Positions 44,161-56,374 of a DNA stretch of 64,000 nt are shown in pieces. Position 1 is the first letter of the stretch. Every line of letters starts with the position of its first letter. Under the pieces are notes generated by a model. That model did not search any database. It was not told where the DNA came from and worked only from the letters and a program-made list of their open reading frames with translations. Source of the DNA: Limnanthes douglasii subsp. nivea (Eukaryota; Streptophyta; Magnoliopsida; Brassicales; Limnanthaceae); contig JAUPFV010000001.1 of assembly GCA_036936605.1 (NCBI GenBank), forward strand, positions 32,373,900 to 32,437,899, in the 5' to 3' direction. The position numbers and the translations under genes were made by a program.

Positions 44161-45757
44161 GTCTCTTTTGAGAACTTGGAAAATTAGGAAATTTTAATCC
44201 ACTAGTAGAACGTGAGGTTGGAACATCTCACTGAGTAACTTAGCGGCCTAACTTTATTTATTAAGTTCATATTTAAAAGTAAAGAGGATCTTTTTAAGAC
44301 ATACTTACACAAACTATTATATGTAAGTTTGGGAAATGTAGATTAATTTTATATAAACTAAAAAAACTTGCTCAAACTTCATCGATTTAGTAAAATTATT
44401 CTCAATCATCTCGTATTAAATAATAACACAAAATATAATGACTCGTTCAAAAAGGCTTGTAACGTGAAAAACAATATAATACAACAAAATATGAAAATGT
44501 ACAAGTATATAAAAAATCTCAGTGCATCGTAATAGACAACAAAGCAAAACCAAAATGTACTTTCAAAAAATTGAGATAAAATACACAAAAGTTAAAGGGT
44601 TGCATCAAGATGCATGGTATTTACTTGACGATGAATCCATATTATTGTGGCCTCCTGCCTTGGAAACTGTATTTTGTCCCTTGGAAGTCATCTTATGCTT
44701 TTCAGCATTAGAAGGATCAGCAAGGAGTACTTTAAAGTTTAATACATCTAAAATAATCGACATCACTATATCAAAAAAAATGAGTTGAATAAGGAACATG
44801 GCAGTACCGGATTACATCAACATTGCAATATTATTCTCAACATCAATCTCGCGTACAAACTTCTCATTTTTTATAAAAAAAATCTCTCGGACCTCAACCT
44901 TATTAGTTAGGTCCAAATAGAAAAAAGTGCAAACTTTGGTCTCATAGTAATCCTCGTATATGAAGAAGATATTCGTTGTTCAATTCTTTTCACAAGCTAT
45001 CTCTTTCTTCTACTTCCGCTCAACAGACATTTTTTTAAGTGTTTATTTTATATCTAGCAATGCGTTGTCTCTCGATGTAACGATATCCTTGAGCTTCAGT
45101 TCTCATTCCTCGTGGTTTTCTTTAATTCTGAAGTATTTTTTAATATTAAACTCTTCTTGGAGAATTAAATCTTCTTCGTCCCAGTTTTTGTCAATTTTTT
45201 GTATGACTTAAGTTCCTTTTCGCATGTATACCTTAAAACATCTAAAGATAAAATTTCACTTAGAGGCGCAACCAATTTAGAATGTTTAGACAAAGCATAA
45301 TAGTTGTTCGCTACAATAGTAATAAAATATAGAGATTTTTTTGAATCCAAGTAAAAAAATTCATGGCCTTGTGTAAATAAAGGATCTTAACAGTTCGAAA
45401 AAACACTTTGTTAGCATAAAATTGACCGCATTCTTCAACACCTCTTTAAAATTAAGCTAACATTGTGACCATATTGTGTTTACGCTTAAATAATTGAGTA
45501 TTTCAGGAGAAACTAGTATGAGGTTTGAATCTAGAACAAATCTTGGTCTTCTGTTGTAAAGCTGTCGCCGCCTCTTATGACTCCTCGGTGTTGTTGTTTG
45601 GGATTAAGAGACTTAAATGAAGACAATACTCCCACGTGGCAAATACTCTAAACTTATTTAAAATAAAACAACATGAAACTAAAGCGCCACATACTCCCAC
45701 TAGGAAAATATGCATTGGAGTTAGATACATAATTAAAACTTACACACTAAAATGAAC
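44161..45757. other. No recognisable gene
   Basis: AT-rich. Several 60-90 aa ORFs on both strands (for example 44522-44788 and 44960-45211) have no motif. On the minus strand 44990-45350 reads Lys/Glu-rich text in two frames (EEFNIKKYFRIKENHEE), which might be an old coding relic but cannot be assigned. Confidence 0.4.
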
Positions 45758-45760
45758 TTA

Positions 45761-46081
45761 GAGCATCCCCAACACTATATATATATATATATATATTATT
45801 AATATAAATTAAATTTTTGTAATCTAAATTTATAGATTGCGTTTTTATTCCAACGTCGTAACTATATTTATAATAGTTTTTAATTTTCTAAAATAATGGA
45901 GAAAAAAACAAAAATAATGATATATTTTAGATATTATGTAACCGTCACTACGAATATATATACCTAATTTACGCATGTAAACATGACTTATCTTATAGAT
46001 TATCTCTTGGAAACGTTTTTTTGAAATATAGTCTCTATATTTACTATAAAACCTAATATAAAGAGTCAGTTGGAGATGGTC
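45761..46081. mobile_element. Harbinger/Tourist-like MITE, 321 bp
   Basis: Ends GAGCATCCCCAAC (left) and GTTGGAGATGGTC (right) are imperfect inverted repeats of the widespread GAGCATCTCCAAC type. It is flanked by the 3-bp duplication TTA (45758-45760 and 46082-46084), as for PIF/Harbinger MITEs. The AT-rich interior starts with a TA microsatellite (45773-45796). No coding capacity. Confidence 0.7.
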
Positions 46082-46084
46082 TTA

Positions 46085-46889
46085 CCATCCTATGTTTCAC
46101 GTGTCAAAGTGTTAAAAAATAATATAAGGTTTGTATATTACATGGAAAACATAGACAAAGCCACTCTAAATACCCAAAATATTTGTTGAGCGTTGTATTA
46201 AATGGTCATAAAGATACTTAAATTAATTAAAACAAAGTAACAAAGTCAAAACAATTACTGAATAAACACTAAAACAAATCAAAACCATATAGTGAAGAAA
46301 GCTAAACAGAATATAATGGTCTCAACATCAAGTCATGTCAAAAAATGAAGCCTAGTCCATTACAGAATGATTTTGTCAACATCTAACTATTTATTTCGAT
46401 TAAAATCCTAAAAAAATCGATTTAAAAGGAGTTCAGTTTGGAGGAAGATGACCTAACCTTTTATAAATCTAACCAAGCTAAAAGTAGAGGACTCAGTTTG
46501 AAGAGTGTGACTCAGCTAGAAAGAAACCAGAATCGAAAAAGAGCTTGATTCAAAATATAAGATCTTTGTCTATTGGTAAGTCTACCTGAGTCAAGCATCG
46601 ATTTGAAAAAATTGTCAAAAGAAAAAAAAACTATAGTGTAAAAAGAGTTTGGTCTACAGAAATAGGACTTATACCCTTGGTAAGTCTAACCAAGCCAAAA
46701 ATAAAGGTTACATAAACGTGACCCAATTCCAAAAAAATTAGGTTCAAAAGGAGTTTGGTTTAAAAAAAACTTGTTTTTTAAAAATATAATCAAAGTAAAA
46801 AGATAAGTGTTCAGTTCAAAAAACCTAAACCATAATTTTGTTTTTATTCTTTGATGGTTGTCATATTTGTGTTTCTTTAGTGCATTTGT
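46085..46889. other. No recognisable gene; AT-rich
   Basis: Purine-rich stretch (46400-46830) with loosely repeated words (AAAAGGAGTTCAGTTTGGAG, AAGAGTTTGGTC, CTAACCAAGC[CT]AAA) about 100 bp apart. This suggests a very decayed tandem repeat. No ORF with recognisable content. Confidence 0.4.
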
Positions 46890-49290
46890 GTGAGGCCCGA
46901 CCCTCCCTTAAGCCACATAAGTTTGTTGACTTGGACCCCAATTTTCAAGGGGCCCATTTAAAAAAAATAGGTTAGGGTTATGTAGAAATCGTCATAGTTC
47001 TCTTGTTCATATTTCTTTTCTTCTCTATGTTCTTGACAAGAACCATCAGCACAGTTTTTAAGGTATTCTTTGATGTTTTTTTTGTAATAGAATTTTTTTG
47101 CCGGTTTTAATAAATATATATTATTAATTTTTTTTATATTCCTAATTATTAATATTATTTTATAGTAAGATGCCTCCGATAAACTGTAGAAAATATGCTT
47201 CTTAATAAAAAAAAGATAAAAAAAATAAAGAATTTGTTAAATCATAAGCAAATTATATGCTTAAATTTGCAACAAGATCTGCGATTGTCAAATATGAAAT
47301 CAATGAAAATAGAATTGAGATTGATGTTTATGAGAATGGTGAAGAAGATGCAAATATCGTTGAAGATGAAAATATGGAAGATGATGAGGATAAAAGTCAT
47401 GAAAAATACAACGAAAAAAATAAAAATGTTGATTTTAGTGATCCATGAAGTTGGGAAAAAATTGGGGAAAAGCTAAGAGATATTCTGGTGAAAAGAGATC
47501 TTCCACCTAAGACACCAGTTGACTTTCAGTTTACGAAAAATACTATTGGTAGGTTTTTTTCTTATTCATCATATACAAGAGTAATTGAGAAAAGTATGAT
47601 AAGCGATGACTAGTTTACTCAAAATCAAAAGATCTTATCTTTTGTTTTTGTTGTAAGTTATTTAGTGAATAAGAAGGTCATTTTATGCTGAAAAAAGTTA
47701 GGTATTGCAATTGGAAAAATGCTTCATGTCGTTTGAAAAGTCTTGAAGCTAGTCATAATCATATTCAATGCATAGTTAAATGAATATAGTTGGAAATGAG
47801 ACTTTGAAAGAATACAAATATTGATAAGAATATGCTAGAAGAAATTAAAAAGAAAAAAGCGTTGGATATTTTTTTTTTTGAGAATAGTTGCAGTTATTGA
47901 GACCTTCGCTAAAAAAATATAACATTTCGTGGAAAATGGCTTTTCGACACCTTACGAGAGGTATTGGTTGGTCTTAAGTTGAAAATTGAAGATGTGAGAA
48001 GACAAAACTATGACAATGAAGCTAATATGAAAGGAATATATAAATGGGTGAAAAGTTAATTACTTACAATTAATCCAAGAACATGTTATACTTCATGTGG
48101 ATGTCATAACCTTAATCTAGTGCTTTGTGATATGGCTTCTTCATCAGCGAAAGCGGTGTATTTGTTTGGGATTGTTCAACGTATTTGTTGTCTTGTTCAG
48201 CTTCAAATAAGAATGCATAGATATTCAGGGAGATGGTGAATATCACAAACTCGACGTGATATTGTATAACACTTAAACGATTATCACAAACTCGATGTGT
48301 AGTGTGAAGCTTATGAGATTTCAAGCTCCAAAATTTGGAGAAGCTTTACTCTTTCTAGCTGAAAACAGTGATAATCCAATGTGTAGAAGTGAAGCTGAAT
48401 ATCTTGCTGAAAGTAAAACACGTGGAATTGTAAGGTTTGCTATCTTATTTGGAATGATTATTTGGCATGGGTTTATTTTTTCTTATAGCATAGTAAGCAA
48501 GACTTTACTGTCAGAAGACATTGATATTGATGTTTCTATTTGTCAACTAAGAAGGCTTCTCTCACTTTTGAAAGAATATAGAGAAATAGTTTTGAGAAAG
48601 CAAGACTTAAGGCAATATAGATTTCAAATGAGATAAGAATCGAATCTGCATTTTGTGAGAAGCCAAGACGTAACAGAAAAAGGAAAAGACCTTTTGATGA
48701 ATATGTGGAAAAAGATGGTGACAATATGGTATTACAAGGCGAGGAAGGGTTTAGGGTGGATTACTTCATAAACATTATGGACCAAGCTATTGTTTCTATT
48801 GAAGCAAGATTAGATCAATTCCAAAGTTACGAAAACACTTTTGGATTTTTATTTGATTTGAAGAAGTTTGAGTCAACTAGTGACGAAGAATTGATGAAAT
48901 CTTGTGTTAAGTTTGAAGCATTTTGACACATGGTGCACTTTCAGATGTAGATGGAAAATATTTGTTTATGGAGTTGAAACTTCTAAGAGAAATGTTGCCA
49001 ATAAAAATAAAAAGGGATGTTGATATGTTTTGATCTTTATGAAAAGAATGAAGGGTTGTTATCCAGATGCATCAATTGCTTCTCAGATATTGTTGGCAAT
49101 TATAGTTTCAGTTGCATCTGCCGAAAAAAAAATCAAAATTAAAAACTATATTCGCTCTATTATGTCTCAAGACCGATTCAATGGATTATCAATGATATCT
49201 ATTGTAAAGGATATGATTGATAATTTCAATTATGAGAAAATTATAGAAGAATTTGCGGGAAAAAAGCTAGAAAACTTTTTCAGTAGTTTT
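46890..49290 (+). pseudogene. hAT transposase-like (ZMYM1/TTF-type) pseudogene
   Basis: Near 46893 GAGGCCCGACCCTCCCTTAA resembles hAT ends of this group. Coding traces follow on the plus strand: WEKIGEKLRDILVKRDLPPK and FQFTKNTIGRFFSYSSYTRV (47450-47580) match the TTF-type zinc-finger start of plant ZMYM1-like hAT proteins. The middle part (DUF4371-like) is full of stops. FLAENSDNPMCRSEAEYLAE is open at 48295-48636, and the C-terminal dimerisation domain is present (PDASIASQILLAIIVSVASA, then IKNYIRSIMSQDRFNGLSMI; 49055-49200) with an internal deletion after S-A-E. Either a dead transposase or a dead domesticated relative. The right terminus was not found. Confidence 0.75.
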
Positions 49291-49498
49291 TATTATCTTT
49301 TTATGAGTTGTAAAATACTTATAATTTTATTTTGTTGGTTTAAAAAAATTATTTTATTAATTTGTAAAATATTTTGTAAAGCTCCGTTTTCTTTTAATAT
49401 TTTGTTGGTTATATTTGTATTACTCCTGTTTTATATTCCCGTTTTTATATTTGTTAATAAAACTATTAAAATGAATGAAACGATTAAATGATTGAAAT

Positions 49499-49588
49499 AA
49501 TCTAAGAATAGATATCTCGTCGAAATTATAATCTAAGAATAGATATCTCGTCGAAATTATAATCTAAGAATAGATATCTCGTCGAAAT
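49499..49588. repeat. 31-bp tandem repeat, three units
   Basis: Units start AATCTAAGAATAGATATCTC at 49499, 49530 and 49561. The first two are identical and the third is 28 bp before it diverges. Very recent tandem duplication. Confidence 0.95.
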
Positions 49589-49787
49589 GAATGAATTGAT
49601 TAAATGATTGAACTATTGGAATAGTTATGAATCGATATGCTTAAATATATATTCGGTCTAAGTCTAACTAATAAGTGATGAGATTGATTATATTATATAT
49701 AACTAAACATAAATTAAATCTATATGTCAAAAAGATGTCAGGGCTATGTTAAAATGATACGTATTTTTGTTATAATGTGACTCCAAC

Positions 49788-49974
49788 TAGGGCTGTCAAA
49801 AAAATCCGAAAAATCCGATATCCGACTGAAATATTCGATATCGAATCCGAAAAAAACGGATAATATCTGTATTCGAAACAAAAACGGATAATATTCGTAT
49901 CCGAATTCGTATCCGACAATAGCGGATATGGATATAGTCATATCCGTATTCGAAATATTCGATATCCGAAATTG

Positions 49975-50014
<40 letters not shown>

Positions 50015-50569
50015 ATTTAAACATGTTTTTTAGCTATCCCACATCGTAAAAAGCAAAACAAAATACTAAGAAAGTTGTCCATAAATATGGAAGATTGCTT
50101 CTTTAAAAATTGTAACTTATCCCACATCTAAAGTTGGAAAAAGAATTATTACCAAACTGTTTATAAAAGACATGGTGGCTTTTCTTAATAAGTATATCTT
50201 TTTTAGTCTTACTAGTCTTATCCCACATCTAAAATGTGGAAAAGAATTGCTACCAAACTTTCTATAAAAGATGTGGTGGCTTTTCAAAATAAGTATATTT
50301 TTTTAACCTTATCTCACATCTAAATTAGGAATATGAATTTCTATTAAGGTGTGTATAAAGGTAGCTTAACCAATAATGCAATTAGTTGAAAACTTTAGAG
50401 GATATTCGGATTCGGATATTATCTGTATCCGGATAGTGTCCGTCGGATAAAGATTCAGATATTATTTTTAAAGAAAATTCGGATTCGAATTCGGATTCGA
50501 ATAGTGATTTCGGATTTCGGATTCGGATATAGACAAATTTGTATCCGAATTATCCGTTTGACAGCCCTA
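49788..50569. mobile_element. Non-autonomous hAT element, 782 bp
   Basis: Terminal inverted repeats TAGGGCTGTCAAA at both ends and a perfect 8-bp target duplication ACTCCAAC (49780-49787, 50570-50577), both typical of hAT. Both arms (49805-49970, 50400-50560) are filled with variants of CGGATATTCG / CCGAATAC. The middle has a (TA)n tract at 49981-50012 and about four degenerate ~100-bp units around TTATCCCACATCTAAA (near 50034, 50119, 50218, 50319). No transposase. Confidence 0.9.
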
Positions 50570-50937
50570 ACTCCAACCATGTAAGAAGGATTCGTTTTGA
50601 GAAATATTTTTCTATTTGGAGGTCTCATTATAACAAAAACTGGTCTAAAAATAGTTGTCTCCAAAATGTTATGGAAGTATAAGTGTGGTAACCGGGTTGA
50701 ATTTGAGCACTGTGAAATATTTAACTCAAATCTCAACACTTAAACTTGAGCTGATAATTAATGGATTAAATTTATTAATCAATTTAGTAGTTGTGGTTCC
50801 CTATCACAAATGAACTAAAGTAATAAGTTTAATACAATTAGGGGTTCTACTTCTAGTTGTATATCCTATATAAAAGATACTGATGTTAAGATATCCCTTA
50901 AATTTAAATCTAAAGTCGTCGTTTCCAACGTGCATCG

Positions 50938-51043
50938 AAAATGAGCTTAAAGTGGGATTCAAATTAAGAATATGGATAACAGACAAACCCAAAATGAGCT
51001 TGAAGTGGGATTCAAATTAAGAATATGGATAACAGACAAACCC
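50938..51043. repeat. 53-bp tandem duplication
   Basis: Two units, 50938-50990 and 50991-51043, starting AAAATGAGCTTRAAGTGGGA and differing at one base. The second unit touches the target site of the hAT element that follows. Confidence 0.95.
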
Positions 51044-51392
51044 GTAAGCAGTGGCGGATCTAGAAATTGAAGTAAGGGGGGCTAATTTTTTTTATTAAAT
51101 TCATTCAATTTTTTAGTAACCGATTTATGACACTTGACTACGACGACTACTTATATATTGGAATCGTCGTAAAATGGTTTTGTTATCAATTTTTCTAAAA
51201 CTTTCTCTCTCATTGTATACAAATAAAAGATCATTCATTCAAATTTCGTCCATCTTATTCTACAAGTTCGTCTTCATAAGCTTCATTGCAGATTTTTCCC
51301 AAATTTTGTTTTGGGGAAAATATGATTTTTTTATTGGCAATGTCCTTTTGATATGAATTCTCGTCGAATTGTATCTCTAACATTACTATAAG

Positions 51393-51809
51393 TGTTATTA
51401 AATTTCTATGAAATTATCACAAAATGGCTCAAGTACTAAACATATGCGAAGGAAAAACTTAAATGAACACATGATTTAACGTGGTTCGACAATTGTCTAC
51501 GTCCACGGGCGCCGCCAGAGAAAAGAGTTTTACTATGATTGGAAAATATTAAAAATTTCAGATTGTGTTTTTGTGTAGTCCTAGTAATCTATTTATATGG
51601 AATAAATAGACTTACTAGATAATGGTCATAATGAGCCCGTATACATGAGACCAAAAATGACATTAACCATTTTAGTTTCACTGTCAATGACACAAAATTG
51701 TACCACCGAACACGGTACACAGTCAAGGCACAATGACACTATAAGAGACACAAAACTGTACTGCCGAACACGGTACACTGTCAAGGCACTATTTGACTCA
51801 TTCAGAACA
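51393..51809 (-). repeat. 3' LTR of copia B
   Basis: Left LTR in plus coordinates, TGTTATTAAATTTC ... TTCAGAACA. It is followed inward by the polypurine tract complement ATCTTCCCCTTGAGG (51811-51825). Confidence 0.9.
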
Positions 51810-51895
51810 AATCTTCCCCTTGAGGCGAATATCCTTTCTTCACTATCAACAAAGAAACTTCTCTTCTTCTGACTCACCAAATGCCCCTAAGGCAT

Positions 51896-53493
51896 TCACT
51901 CTATACTGCGAAGACTGATCCAGTTTAGGCACTTCCTAAACTTTCGAACTGATACTGCCTTGGTCATTATATCTGTTGGATTATCGTGTGTAAACACTTT
52001 CTTCACATCAACAATTCCCTTTGATATTATATCACGAATAAAATAATACCTGACATCTATGTGCTTTGTACGCCCATGGTACATCTGGTTCCTTGTAAGG
52101 TGTATGTCGCTTTGACTTTCACGAAACACTTTTGTAGTAGTCCTATCCAAGCCCAAATCTACCACCAAACCTTGCGACCATATTGCCTCTTTAACTTCTT
52201 CTATTACCGCCATATACTCTTCCTCTGTTGTAGAAAAAGCTACACTAGCTTGCAACTGTGCTTTCCAACTGATTGCACTTCCAGCTAGAGTAAATACATA
52301 TCATGTCAGATATCTTCTTTTATCCATATCACCTGAAAATCGGAATCAACAAAACCAACCAATGATCCTGCAACATCATTCAGCGATTCACCAATATCGA
52401 TCTTGTTAAAAGTTAAGACAATGTTCACATTATTCTTAAGATACCGAAGTATCCATTTCACTGTCTGCCAGTGTTCTTTCCCAGGACATCCCATGTACCT
52501 GCTAACTACACTAACCACATGTAAAATATCATGACATGTGCATACCATAGCATACATGATACTACCAACTGCACTTGCATATGGAACCTTCGACATTTGT
52601 TCCAACTCAGCATCGTCCTTGGCCACTCCTACTGCAGAAAACTTGAAATGAGTAGCAAATGGAATGCTAACTGCTTTAGCATCAAACATGTTGAACCGTT
52701 GTAACACTTTCTCAATATAGCTTTGTTGAGACAAGTGTAATGATCCTACACTTCTGTTCCTCATAATCTCCATACCAAGAATTTTCTTTGCTCTACCCAG
52801 ATATTTTATCTCAAACTCGCCACTAAGTTGCTTCTTTAACTGCACAATGTGTGACATACTACAAGCAACAACAAGCATATCATCCACATACAACAACAAG
52901 TAAACATAAGAATCATCTAACATCTTTTGATGATACACACAACTATCATATAAACTCCTCGTGAACCCTTTTGAAACCATGAATGTATCAAAACGTTTGT
53001 ACCATTGCCTAGGTGACTGTTTCAAACCATACAGTGAATTTTTCAGCAGACAAACTTTGTCCTCCGTATTAGGTTCGATAAATCCCTCTGGTTGTCTCAT
53101 GTAGATTTGCTCCTCCAATTCACCATGTAGAAACGCAGTCTTCACATCTAACTGCTCAAGCTCTAAATCTTGAAAAACTACTATGGCTAACAAAACTCGA
53201 ACCGAACTATGCTTCACCACTGGGGAAAATACTTGATTGAAGTCGATTCCTTTCCTTTGAGTAAAACCCTTAGCGACCAGTCTTGCCTTTAATCGGGATG
53301 CCTCAACCCCTGGATTACCTTCCTTTTTCTTGAACACCCATATACTTCCAACTATCTTCTGTCCTTTAAGCAAGTCAAGAAGCTTCCATGTTTGATTATT
53401 ATGAAGAGATTCAATCTCTTCCCCCATAGCACCAATCCATCGATCTGCCTCTGAACTCGCTATAACTTCTCTGTAGCTACTAGGTTCCTGCAT
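51896..53493 (-). pseudogene. Copia B reverse transcriptase (open) and RNase H
   Basis: The RT stretch 52306-53493 is open for 395 aa: NQTWKLLDLLKGQKIVGSIW, ARLVAKGFTQRKGIDF, VKTAFLHGELEEQIYMRQPE, LKQSPRQWYKRFD, and the catalytic LLYVDDMLVVA. It runs into RNase H (VDSDF), where a 1-bp loss shifts frame. RNase H continues at 51896-52255 (FSTTEEEYMAVIEEVKEAIW, then ESQSDIHLTRNQMYH). This RT segment of about 321 codons is exactly what copia A lacks. Confidence 0.88.
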
Positions 53494-53559
53494 CTCAACT
53501 TCTTCTGCAACGGACAGAGCATATACAACTAGATTTGCATACCTTTTTGGAAGTCCAAT

Positions 53560-54960
53560 ATCTCTTATTTATCTGCCCAATGCTATGCTATAAGGTTGTT
53601 GTTCTGGTTCGGGCGCATCATCATCACTATCATCAGATGCTGAAGCTTCACCTCCTGATTTTGGATCCATCTCAGAACCACTTGAATTATTGGACCTGCT
53701 AGGAACTAATTCTACTTCAAGCTGCACATGTTTACTCACAACCGATCCCGATTCACCATTTCTCCTACTTTCTTTTGACTGTATATCGAAGTAAACTCAT
53801 TAAAATTAACGTCCATACTGATGAGAAAACTTGGAGACTTTGGAAAGGTACAACATAACCTATATCATTTCACTCCAGTAGCATATCCTAGAAATATGCA
53901 CCTCTTTGCCCTCGGCTTAAGCTTACCATCTCTCACATGAGCATAAGCAGGACAACCGGACACCCTCAAATGTGCATAATCAGTCGACGATCCGGACCAA
54001 ATCTCAAAAGAAGTTTTACAATCAATAGTCGTTGATGGAGACCGATTCACCAAGTAACACGCTGTATTGATAGCTTAGGCCAAAAATCATTTCCCACATC
54101 GGAATGCGAGAGCATACTTTGTGCCTTGTCACAAAGAGTTCTGTTCATTCTTTCTGCGACTCCATTCTCTTGTGGTGTTCTAGAACAAGTGCGATGGCGT
54201 ACTATTCCCTCAACTTCGCAGAACTCGTTGAACTCACGATTGCAATATTCTAACCCATTATCTGTCCTAAGACGTTTGATTTTCTTCATATTTTCTTCTC
54301 AATCACCGTCTTCCATTTGAAAAAGGTTGAATATGCCTCATCTTTCATTTTTAGAAAGTAAACCCACACCATCCTCGTATAATCATCAATCAAACTCCTG
54401 TAGTATCTGGCTCCGCTCTTGGATGGAATTCTGTTTGGACCCCAAAGATCTGTGTGAATGTAGTCCACTATCTTTTTAGTCTTTCTTACAGCCGATTTGC
54501 CGAATTTGACTCTAGTTTGTTTACCAAACACACAATGCTCACAAAATCCCAATGATTCTACTTTATATCTTTTCAACAAATCTCTATTTCCCACAACATC
54601 TAATCCTCTGTCACTCATGTGACCAAGACGCCAATGCTACAACTTATTTTAATCCTGCCTACTTTAGCTATTTCCTTGATGATGCTACTGCATCATCGCC
54701 CATAACAACACTCCCCTGGAGAATGTAAAGACCCTTCTGCAAATGCCTTTCATGCATACCATTGAGCCTTTTGTCACTTTGATTACACAGTCTTCTGCAT
54801 GGTACTTGTAACCCTGAGAGTCTAGAGTCCCAAGAGAAATCAAGTTTCTCTTTAACCCAGGAACATGCCAGCACGTCAAGATTCTAACAACCCCGTCAAA
54901 CATTCTGATTCTGACGTTACCAATACCAGCAACAGTCAACAAATGATTGTTTCATAAATA
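53560..54960 (-). pseudogene. Copia B protease end and integrase, broken
   Basis: Pieces: IGNVRIRMFDGVVRILTCWH (54942 leftward), the HHCC end CEHCVFGK and VDYIHTDLWGP (54286-54618), LRTDNGLEYCNREFNEFCEV and QENGVAERMNRTLCDK (54047-54289), then DYAHLRVSGCPAYAHVRDGK (53865-54053). The catalytic D, D and E are visible, but at least four frame changes separate the parts. DNA-integrating enzyme of the element, inactive. Confidence 0.85.
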
Positions 54961-54969
54961 AACAGTTCC

Positions 54970-55902
54970 CTACATTGGCTTGTAAGTATCGAACCACTGT
55001 TTGAACTGACACATGTAATATGTAGCGCCCGTATCGAGTACCCAAGAGTTTTTCCCAAAGTCTGAACTCACGGACAATACATCTCCTCTACCACTGTTTT
55101 CACTATCGTCAGAATCGTTCACACCTTCAACAATGTTTGTTGCATTTTCCTTTTGATTTCCCTTCTTACCATTCAGTTTCGGACAATCTCTCCTATAATT
55201 ACCCAGCTCACCGCATTCATAACAGTTTGAGTGCTTTAACTTTGACTTGGACCTCCAGTTCTTCCTTCTTAACGAACACACTTTGCCTTTAGATCTTCTC
55301 TTAGTCAGAAGACCTTCCCCTTTAGCTTGATTGTCTGGCTGCAACTGTCTCATCTCCTTTGATTTCAGTGCCCCTTTGACATCTGCTAGCGATAACTTAT
55401 CCTTACCATACATAATGGTATCTACGAAGTTTTCATAGGGAGGTCGTAATGATCTCAATACAAACAAAGCTTGATCCTCATCCTCAATATTGATATCTAT
55501 GTTCTCCAAGTTCATTATAATTGATTTAAAATTATCTAAGTGCTCTGTTATGGACATACCTTCTTTCAATCTGAAATCATACAAACGTTTTTTCAAGTAT
55601 AATCGGTTTACTACTGATTTCTCTGAGTAAAGATCTCTAAGTTTCTTCCATGCGAAAGCAATAGTCTTCTCACCACTAATCTCGCGAAGCACATTGTCTT
55701 TCACACTCATTAAAATCAAGCACAAAGACCTTTCTTGATGATCTTGTTTCTCATATTCTTTCATCTCTTCTGGTAACTTATTCTCCACAGCCTTCCACAG
55801 CCATTGTAGTACCATTGAAGATTTTAGTTTAATCTTCCACGACGCAAAGTTGGATCCCCCATCAAATTTTTCAATCATGTATTTTGTTGCTGTAGACGCC
55901 AT
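54970..55902 (-). CDS. Copia B gag and protease start, 310 aa
   Basis: Open frame starting MASTATKYMIEKFDGGSNFA at 55902, with the UBN2 gag domain (LKEGMSITEHLDNFKSIIMN), knuckle CYECGELGNYRRDC (the histidine position reads N, so it is probably impaired) and protease motif WVLDTGATYYM. It stops at TAG after YKPM, where copia A reads YKPMQG (CAG to TAG). This copy shows the uninterrupted gag frame that copia A has lost near its position 5360. Confidence 0.88.
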   Translation of the reverse strand: MASTATKYMIEKFDGGSNFASWKIKLKSSMVLQWLWKAVENKLPEEMKEYEKQDHQERSLCLILMSVKDNVLREISGEKTIAFAWKKLRDLYSEKSVVNRLYLKKRLYDFRLKEGMSITEHLDNFKSIIMNLENIDINIEDEDQALFVLRSLRPPYENFVDTIMYGKDKLSLADVKGALKSKEMRQLQPDNQAKGEGLLTKRRSKGKVCSLRRKNWRSKSKLKHSNCYECGELGNYRRDCPKLNGKKGNQKENATNIVEGVNDSDDSENSGRGDVLSVSSDFGKNSWVLDTGATYYMCQFKQWFDTYKPM

Positions 55903-55958
55903 TGTGAAACCCTAATTGCGAAAGCCCTAATTTCACCACGTGGCTATGATACCAATTT

Positions 55959-56374
55959 TGTTATTAAATTTCTATGCAATTATCACAAAATGGCTCAAGC
56001 ACAGAACATATGTGAAAGAAAAACTTAAATGAACACAAGATTTAACGTGGTTCGACAATTGTCTACGTCCACGGGCGCCGCCAGAGAAAAGAGTTTCACT
56101 ATGATAGAAAAGGTTACAAATTTCATATTGTGTTTTTGTGTAGCCCTAGTAATCTATTTATATGGAATAAATAGACTTACTAGATAATGGTCCTAATGGG
56201 CCCGTATACATAAGACCAAAAATGACATTACCCATTTTAGCTTCACTGTCAATGACACAAAACTGTACCGCCGAACATGGTACATAGTCAAGGCACAATG
56301 ACACTATGAGAGACACAAAACTGTACCGCCGAACACGGTACACTGTCAAGGCAATATTCGACTCATTCACAACA
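55959..56374 (-). repeat. 5' LTR of copia B
   Basis: Right LTR in plus coordinates, TGTTATTAAATTTC ... TTCACAACA. It contains the words AACGTGGTTCGACAATTGTC and GTCCACGGGCGCCGCC shared with the copia A LTRs. Confidence 0.9.

Larger units (their letters stand above)
51393..56374 (-). mobile_element. Copia LTR retrotransposon B, minus strand, same family as copia A
   Basis: LTRs at 51393-51809 (3') and 55959-56374 (5'), 417 and 416 bp. Flanks ATAAG (51388-51392) and ATAAA (56375-56379) fit a decayed 5-bp target duplication. The primer-binding site (55943-55957, GCTATGATACCAA on the plus strand) has one change from the tRNA-iMet consensus. The LTRs and proteins closely resemble copia A. All domains are present, but gag/protease, integrase and RNase H carry stops or frameshifts. 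The LTRs differ more than those of copia A, so it is older. Confidence 0.93.
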
